Shown here piece by piece: positions 33,049 through 38,391 of a stretch of DNA of 38,391 nucleotides (positions are counted from its first letter, which is position 1; each line of letters opens with the position of its first letter). The DNA lies in the NCBI GenBank assembly GCA_032358255.1, contig JAULBX010027319.1, positions 1 through 38,391 of the forward strand. The letters are read 5' to 3'. The notes beneath the pieces were generated by a model that did not search any database, was not told the DNA's origin, and was given only the letters and a program-made list of their open reading frames with translations. The translations under genes were made by a program, and so were the position numbers. This DNA is from Heterotrichella gracilis. Its lineage: Eukaryota > Sar > Xanthophyceae > Tribonematales > Xanthonemataceae.

Positions 33049-36000
33049 TCACCGCCCCTTCACCCCTTGCTTCTTCCTCCCCTTGCCCCCTGGCTTGGAC
33101 CCCAGCCCTGACGCAACCTGCTTGCTGCGCGCGATGATGCGCATGGGCACCCCATCAAAGCCAAACCGCTCCCGCAGCCCGTTGGCGATCATCTTGCGCA
33201 GGTTCTCGGGGAACTCCTTCTGTCCCTTGCAGAACACGGCAAACGTGGGGGGGCGTGCCTTGACCTGCGTGATGTAGCGCACCCGGCTGATCTCGGCGGC
33301 GGTGCCAGAGCCCTGGTACTGGGTGTGGATCTGCATTTGGGGGAAAGGGGGGCCAAACCCTGGTGAGCGCCAGAACCGGGGGAAACTGTCGATAAAGATA
33401 CATCGGCCTTGACTAGAATGCACTAGAGAATTATGGAATCTGGAGTCCATGATCCTGTAGGATCATTGCTGTGGGTGTCTGCTAGCCCTGCGCCTCAACC
33501 TATGACACAAACCCAGCTGCATTCACCCACACCCATGTCACCCATCACCAGGGACCCCACCAACCCCCACATCCATCCCCACCCTACCCACCTGCTCCAG
33601 CCACTTGTTGATCTTTGCAGTGGGCACCCGCCTGTTCCACCGCCGGTAGGCACCCAGCACCGACGGCATCAAGTCCCGCGCCCCAGCCCCCGTTTCCGCC
33701 GACATCGGCACCACCACCAGCCCCGCCACATCCGCCATGCGGCGCTCCAAATGCTGGCGCAGGCGGGCGATGGCCAGTGGCTGCTCCTGGATGGGGATGA
33801 GGTCCATTTTGTTGGCTGCGATGACCAGCATGCGGCCCTCCGTGGAGACCCGCGAGGCCAGGGTAAGCTCGGCACGCGACACCTGCCAGGAGGCAGGGGA
33901 GGCGGGTCAGAAATACCCTAGTATAAAACCCTAGTATAATACCCTAGCAAAAACCCTGCAAAGACGGCGAGGAAGGGAGCGAGCTGGTCAGCAGGCGACA
34001 GCTGGCGGAGTGGCGCGGGTAGGTATGGGTAGCAAGGTTAAAGCTTTGAAAAACTTGACGGTACCCCCTGTGCAAGACCTGGCATGCAGGGGTGCAGGTT
34101 CAACCCATGCTCACCACGTCCAATTCCACCAGATACCCGTCCAATCCCCCCACGCATCTACCCCCTGCACCTTCACCATCATAGCCCCACCCCTCCCCAC
34201 CACCCACCTGCCCCGCTGCCAGCACCCCCGGCGCATCCATGACCATCACCACCACGTGAGCGAAAGCCACGCTGCGCCCCACCTCCTCCACTGCCTGCTG
34301 TGCCAGCGCCCCCCCCACATCGTCATATCTATCCAGGCGCAGCTTGCGGATCCAGCCGGCTGTGTCGTGCAGGATGACGTGGGTGGAGTCGTAGGTGAAG
34401 GGGATGCTGGGAGTGAAGGGGATTTTTTATAATTAATAAAATGACATTATTTGGGGGTTCTGGGTGTGGGGGGGTGATGTGTATTCCATGTGGGTTTGGT
34501 AGATTGTGGTGGGCGTCTACAGGTCTCAGAATGTAGGGGTGTGGATCCAGCCGGCTGTGTCGTGCAGGATGACGTGCGTGGAGTCAAAGGTGAAGGGGAT
34601 GCTGGGGTGGGGTGCGGTAGAATTGGGGTGAGTGGGGAGTCATGGTGGCACGATGCCTGTCAACAACGTTTACTCAAGCTGCGCATGAGCGGCTGCCGCC
34701 CTGCCTGTCATGCTGGGACACAGTACAGGCAACACAGTTTTGATTTAATTGTCATATAGTTTTTAATGCAGGGCTTGGCATTGGGTCTCCCTCACTACCA
34801 TCCATGGGCACCCTGCGACCCACCTGATGGCATCCCTGGTCAGGCCAGGCTCGGGACCCGTCAGCACTCGCTCCTGGTCCAGCAGGCGGTTCACAAGCGT
34901 GGACTTGCCCTGCACAAGGGTTTAGGGTTGAGCTTTTAGGGTTTAGGGTTTAGGGTTCACAAATGTGGACTTGGCATGCGCAAGGGTATCTGTGTGTTGG
35001 TAGGGCATCACAGCCAAACAGGTTGTGTGGGTGCGGGAGCAATCAGTTGGGTAGACATGCACAGGAAATGCAGCAGGCTGTGGGTTTTGGATTGGGGTCA
35101 ACATTAAGCACACGCTGCAAATTGACGTTTCATAGCAGTTGCAAGCGGCTGTGTGCAGACATTTATGAGCCCACAAACCTCCTCAGATTAACGTACCACA
35201 TTCGGCAGGCCCACAATGGACATGCGCAGCGGCCCCTCAGGCTGCCCAACCTCCACCGCCCCCTCCCCTCCTGCCTCCCTGCCCTCCACCCCCTGCGCAA
35301 CCATCCCCCCACCCCCTGGCTGGCCATTTGACAAGGCTGATTCGCCTGGCCCTTCATCTTGTGATGCTTGGGCCGAGGCAGATTCCCCAACTGCTTGATC
35401 ATGTGACTCATACAAAGAGGTTGTTTCGCCTGCTTCTTGATCAGGCAAATCATGTAACACAGCCGTAGTTTCTGCATGTGAGACAGGAGGTTCCGCATGT
35501 GCGGCACGGGGCTCGAATGCCTGCCGCCGCGCCGCAGCCGCCGCATCCACATGCGGTTGGAGTGCAGAGTATAGGTCGGCCATGCCCTCCCCGCTTGTGG
35601 CTGAAATGGGCACTGCCTCCCCTAGGCCTAGCCGGGTGGCCTCAGCCAGCGCCTCGCTCACCCCTGCAATGGTTTGGATAGGGTTTTGCATCTAGCCAGG
35701 GCCGCGCTCAACCCGGCAAGCGTGTAGGGGGTTGGTGAGGGTTTGGATGGTGTATTGGTCAAGCACCAGGGTGCTGGTTGAGTGCGAGCAAGGGGTTGCC
35801 ACGGGGATTTTAGCCCTTTTAGAATGGTATGACTTCCAGGCAAGCACCGCCGAAATGGCCAACAGGTACATACCCTGTTAGGGTAATTTGATGCGGTGCA
35901 TGCTGCATATTGCCCCTTCAAATTTTTGTGTCGTACCTGTGGCATATGGCCCCCGGCTCTCACATTTGTTGGCCACCAACACCAGGGAGGGGGGCGAAAT

Positions 36001-37127
36001 CCTGCGAAGCCATTTGGCCAGCTCATTATCCCCGGGAAGAACGCCGCTCCTGCAGAAAAGATGTAAAATTGGTAGGTCTTACCTCCACAAGTGTGCTGAT
36101 GCAAATCCAGCCAGGGCGCCCAGAGGAGGTGCGCATTGCAACAAAACCTTAACCGAAAACCCTAAACCCGCACCTTGCATCCAATAGAAACACCACCACA
36201 TCTGCTCGCTGGACCACGCCCTGTGTGATGGTGGTGGCTCGGGCCTGTAAGGGGGCAATGGGGGTTGCGGGTGAGAGTGAGAGCGAGGTGCAGGAATTGG
36301 AGAAGTGGGGTGCACAAGGTCTCATCCCGCTGCGCGGATGGGGACTGGGCGGACAGACTCCAGTACACATCGCCCCACTTCTACTCACCCTCCCAGAAGA
36401 TGCACACCCCTCTCACCTGTATGGACCCGGATGGCAGGAACGGCTCCAGCCCCGAGGTGTCTATCGCTGTGAAGCGCAGGTCAGCCAGGGCAGCAAAGCC
36501 CTCCTGGTAGTCCCGAGTGACGTGCCCCCCTGGGGTGTCGTGCACCAGCGCCTGCTTCCGCTTGACCAGGCGGTTGAACAGGGCGGACTTGCCCACGTTG
36601 GGGCGGCCCACGATGGCAACCTGGGGTGGGGAGTGGGGGGTGGGGTGGGGGTGGGGAGGTGGGTACTCCCATCCATGTAGCGACCACCAGGCCCACTAGA
36701 GTGACATACTAATGCGACTGCAGATTATAGAAGGCAACATGTGTCTGTGGGTTGCAATTTTGTCGTTGCATAGGTTGCGAGGTTAACGCATGCATGCATT
36801 CTCATATTATATGCATGCAAGATGCATGCATGCATCTCCACAACATGCCACCCCCCCTTTCGTGCGTTTGAACCACCAAGGTCCGCATTCTCTGTTCAAT
36901 CCACGTACCACAGGCAGTAGCTCAAGCTGCATCTCCTCTTGACGCCGCCTGTGGGGGGCGGGTGCCTTGCCCTTGCTAGCGAACCCCCGCCCCTCCCACC
37001 ACGGACGCCCCACCGCCGCCTCCCCACCCCACGCCCCTACGCAGCTCCTGGCGGCACGACATAGGCCCCACGCAGCTGGCTCCCGCTGGTGCGCCAATAC
37101 ACATGCGAATAGGGCCGCTGGAATCAT
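33049..37127 (-). CDS. DER: Der/EngA tandem-domain GTPase, organelle-targeted, 9 exons, about 643 aa
   Basis: Der/EngA is a double GTPase needed to assemble the large subunit of bacterial-type ribosomes; in plants it acts in chloroplasts. Exons: 37127-36909, 36620-36417, 36244-36174, 36049-35937, 35663-35197, 34909-34824, 34406-34208, 33882-33592, 33330-33049, in phase throughout. Residues 1 to about 65 are Ala/Arg-rich and look like a transit peptide. GTPase 1: [12 protein letters not shown] (74-85), DTSG (127-130), NKCE (192-195), SATSGEG (223-229). GTPase 2: IVGLPNVGKST (about 352-362), DTAG (401-404), NKMD (477-480), SAETGAG (514-520). The last exon encodes the KH-like RNA-binding domain and a Lys/Gly/Arg tail. 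The first G4 motif has Glu where Asp is usual. A 100-residue Ala/Gly/acidic linker separates the two GTPase domains, far longer than in bacteria. Chloroplast versus mitochondrion is undecided. Confidence 0.95.
33977..34011 (-). repeat. Diverged echo of the start of Der exon 8, in intron 7
   Basis: Resembles 33865-33894, the exon 8 acceptor region, with shared AGCT, CAG and GCGACA-CTG blocks (about 70-75%). Upstream in transcript sense. Confidence 0.4.
34543..34606 (-). repeat. Echo of the first 60 bases of Der exon 7 with acceptor (61/64 identical)
   Basis: 64 bp match 34348-34411 with three substitutions. The copy includes the CAG acceptor and the G3 motif of GTPase 2 (HDTAG) and ends abruptly at GGATCC. 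Read in frame it gives [20 protein letters not shown], then leaves homology and stops within six codons. One of the changes makes Tyr into Phe. If spliced in, it would truncate the protein; if the real acceptor is skipped, exon 7 is lost. Confidence 0.92.
34918..34957 (+). repeat. Interstitial TTTAGGG repeat in Der intron 5
   Basis: Four to five TTTAGGG units, partly interrupted, separate the real exon 6 acceptor from its upstream echo. Confidence 0.85.
34954..34987 (-). repeat. Echo of the start of Der exon 6, in intron 5
   Basis: 29 of 34 bases match 34888-34921, the acceptor plus the P-loop codons GKSTLVN. The copy is 66 bp upstream in transcript sense, beyond the telomere-like repeat. 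Confidence 0.75.
35694..35730 (-). repeat. Diverged echo of the start of Der exon 5, in intron 4
   Basis: About 75% match to 35644-35680, spanning the exon 5 acceptor. Shared blocks are AGCCAG, CGCTCA, CCC and GCAA. The copy lies 50 bp upstream in transcript sense. Confidence 0.45.
36787..36836 (+). repeat. GCAT tetranucleotide repeats in Der intron 1
   Basis: Three adjacent (GCAT)n tracts, ATGCATGCATTC, ATATGCATGCAAG and ATGCATGCATGCATC. Shorter copies of the same motif are scattered through the window. Confidence 0.8.
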
Positions 37128-37956
37128 AATGGAACCAAGGGCATAGCAACCCTATCTAGTGCATGTTACCAACGTCTAGTAGTGAAAGACAGCAACTATG
37201 GAGCCATAGTTGTGGAGGAACCAGCGTGTAGTGTTCAGCTGCGTTGTGTGCTTTGGGGAGAGTTGATAAGCAGATTGCCAAGCCTTGCACCCAAGTTGGT
37301 GACCCAATGCCCTTGTAGAGGGAGAAGGGGTGCTGGACGCATATTATGGGACTCAAAACGGGGACGACAGGCATTGTGTCCATCACGCACCGTCTCAGTG
37401 TGTGTGTTAGGGAATTACCACCGTGAGCCTGATCATACTTCCAGGACCAAGGCAATAAGGTCCTTTGCAATCCCATTTTGAGACGCTCCACAAGTTGGTC
37501 AATACTGGCCCACACATGTGTCGTTGACCTGATACACCCCACACACAACAAGCCCATCAAGGTTACAAACTTTAAACCCTGAGGCATGGATAGTAACCAA
37601 GATGGATCAGACAGAACATGCCTTGGTAAATTACTGGGGGGCACGCAGGGTTGACTGGCGCCGCACCAGACCTTGTAAACAGATTCGTTTGACAACAACG
37701 TGCGTGCGCACACCAAGCAGAGCTGCATTGGGGAAATGCTTACTCCATTCTACACTCACAAAAGTCATCCGCTGAAGAGAGTTGCCTGTCAAAACTTTTC
37801 CTGAAGGTAATGGTACTGTCAAGCACCCAAGGGGTAGATACTACCAACACATATTGACCAAGGTCCATTGCTGCACATGCGCACCAGGCAGGCAGCAGAA
37901 CCAAAGGCTGACAGCATTTGCACCATCTTTCCAGGTGTTAACCCTAGTGTAGGGTT
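37128..37956. other. Spacer between Der and EttA-like genes
   Basis: About 830 bp with no supportable gene. It must hold the 3' UTR of the ABC-F gene (TGTAA at 37563-37567 on the minus strand, about 390 nt after its stop) and the promoter and 5' UTR of Der. The 190-codon frame at 37156-37728 (-) shows no known motif. Confidence 0.5.
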
Positions 37957-38104
37957 CTACACCGTTGCCAGGCGCCTGAACTTTACCCTAGTAGGGTCCG
38001 CCACCCCAGTGCGCCGCCTCCTGTCCGCCTCGTATTCGCTGTACCCCCCCTCGAACCACACCACCTGGGAGTCGCCCTCAAATGCCAAAATGTGGGTGGC
38101 CAGC
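37957..38104 (-). CDS. Last exon of an EttA-type ABC-F ATPase (partial gene)
   Basis: The exon reads [20 protein letters not shown] followed by [13 protein letters not shown], a basic tail and TAG. This matches the C-terminus of EttA-type ABC-F proteins, which follows the second Walker B and switch-histidine motifs. These ATPases bind the ribosomal E site and throttle translation by energy state; a plant or algal copy of bacterial type is expected in an organelle. The acceptor (CCTGTGCAG) and phase are good. Upstream exons, including HDRWFLD, are not in the window, so the gene continues past the right edge. Neighbouring Der is also a bacterial-type translation factor. Confidence 0.85.
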
Positions 38105-38391
38105 CTGCACAGGGCACAAACACATTTGAAATTTTACGGCGATCATTGACTACTTCATTGAGGGTGACACACATTACATCACCAGCCATAAATTACAGCA
38201 GCCGAGGCTTTGCATCGCACCCGCCCACATGTTGAATCAACTTTTTCAACCATAACACCTTTTTGTCTAGCACCCCACCCCCCATTCCAATCCTCCTACA
38301 GCCAACCTCATTGCACCCCCTGCTCCTTCCCACCCTCAGAACACACCCACTACGCAGCGTCTCCACAAAACATCCCCTCCTTCTCTCCCTC
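38105..38391 (-). other. Intron of the EttA-like gene reaching the right edge
   Basis: The sequence upstream of the last exon carries no match to the expected preceding ABC-F motifs. It is therefore read as intron, with the rest of the gene outside the window. Confidence 0.6.

Noticed and set aside
38349..38370. VETLRS-like codons near the right edge, resembling the ABC-F sequence DVETLR
   Set aside because: The roughly 25 residues that must follow, including ISHDRWFLD, are not found between it and the last exon, so the match is probably chance.
1..38391. CRISPR arrays, bacterial operons, rRNA genes and intact tRNA genes
   Set aside because: None was seen; the spliced eukaryotic genes rule out a prokaryotic reading, and the direct repeats present are irregular pairs, not arrays.

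Overview
This is nuclear DNA from a green alga, most likely a chlorophycean (Chlamydomonas-like). The genes are dense in introns, with GT-AG introns of about 100-450 bp. Plant-type TTTAGGG telomere units occur inside introns. The chlorophyte poly(A) signal TGTAA lies downstream of almost every gene end. The proteins are plant-like: a SOS1-type antiporter and an organelle-targeted tandem GTPase of the Der/EngA family. Species cannot be named from the window.

Layout. Gene 1 (513-3312, +) is an ADP-ribosylglycohydrolase with 7 exons. It converges on gene 2 (4345-14130, -), a 21-exon SOS1/NHX7-type plasma-membrane Na+/H+ antiporter of about 1194 residues. Gene 2 is head-to-head, across about 850 bp, with gene 3 (14982-17744, +), the 20S proteasome alpha subunit PSMA4/PAC1 (7 exons, 257 aa). 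Gene 3 converges on gene 4 (18974-21247, -), an F-box-like leucine-rich-repeat protein. From about 21.3 to 33.0 kb the window is gene-poor. It holds diverged inverted and direct repeats, two related reading-frame fragments, and one plausible small gene for a basic 67-aa protein (25214-25417, +). Gene 5 (33049-37127, -) is a 9-exon Der/EngA GTPase of about 643 aa with a probable transit peptide. The last exon of an EttA-type ABC-F ATPase (37957-38104, -) enters from the right edge.

The annotated genes are unrelated housekeeping or stress functions (ADP-ribose removal, sodium export, protein turnover, ribosome assembly, translation), so the window is not an operon-like system.

The most unusual signal is structural. 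Many introns carry a short direct copy ('echo') of the edge of the exon next to them, usually including the splice site. I count about 17 cases in four unrelated genes. They range from perfect (33/33 and 24/24 bases in the antiporter) through 61/64 (Der exon 7) to about 70-75% identity. Most lie upstream of the 3' splice site. The range of divergence suggests an ongoing local duplication process that builds introns out of neighbouring exon sequence. All exon junctions below were read by eye from reading frame, splice consensus and family conservation; no alignment or transcript data were available.
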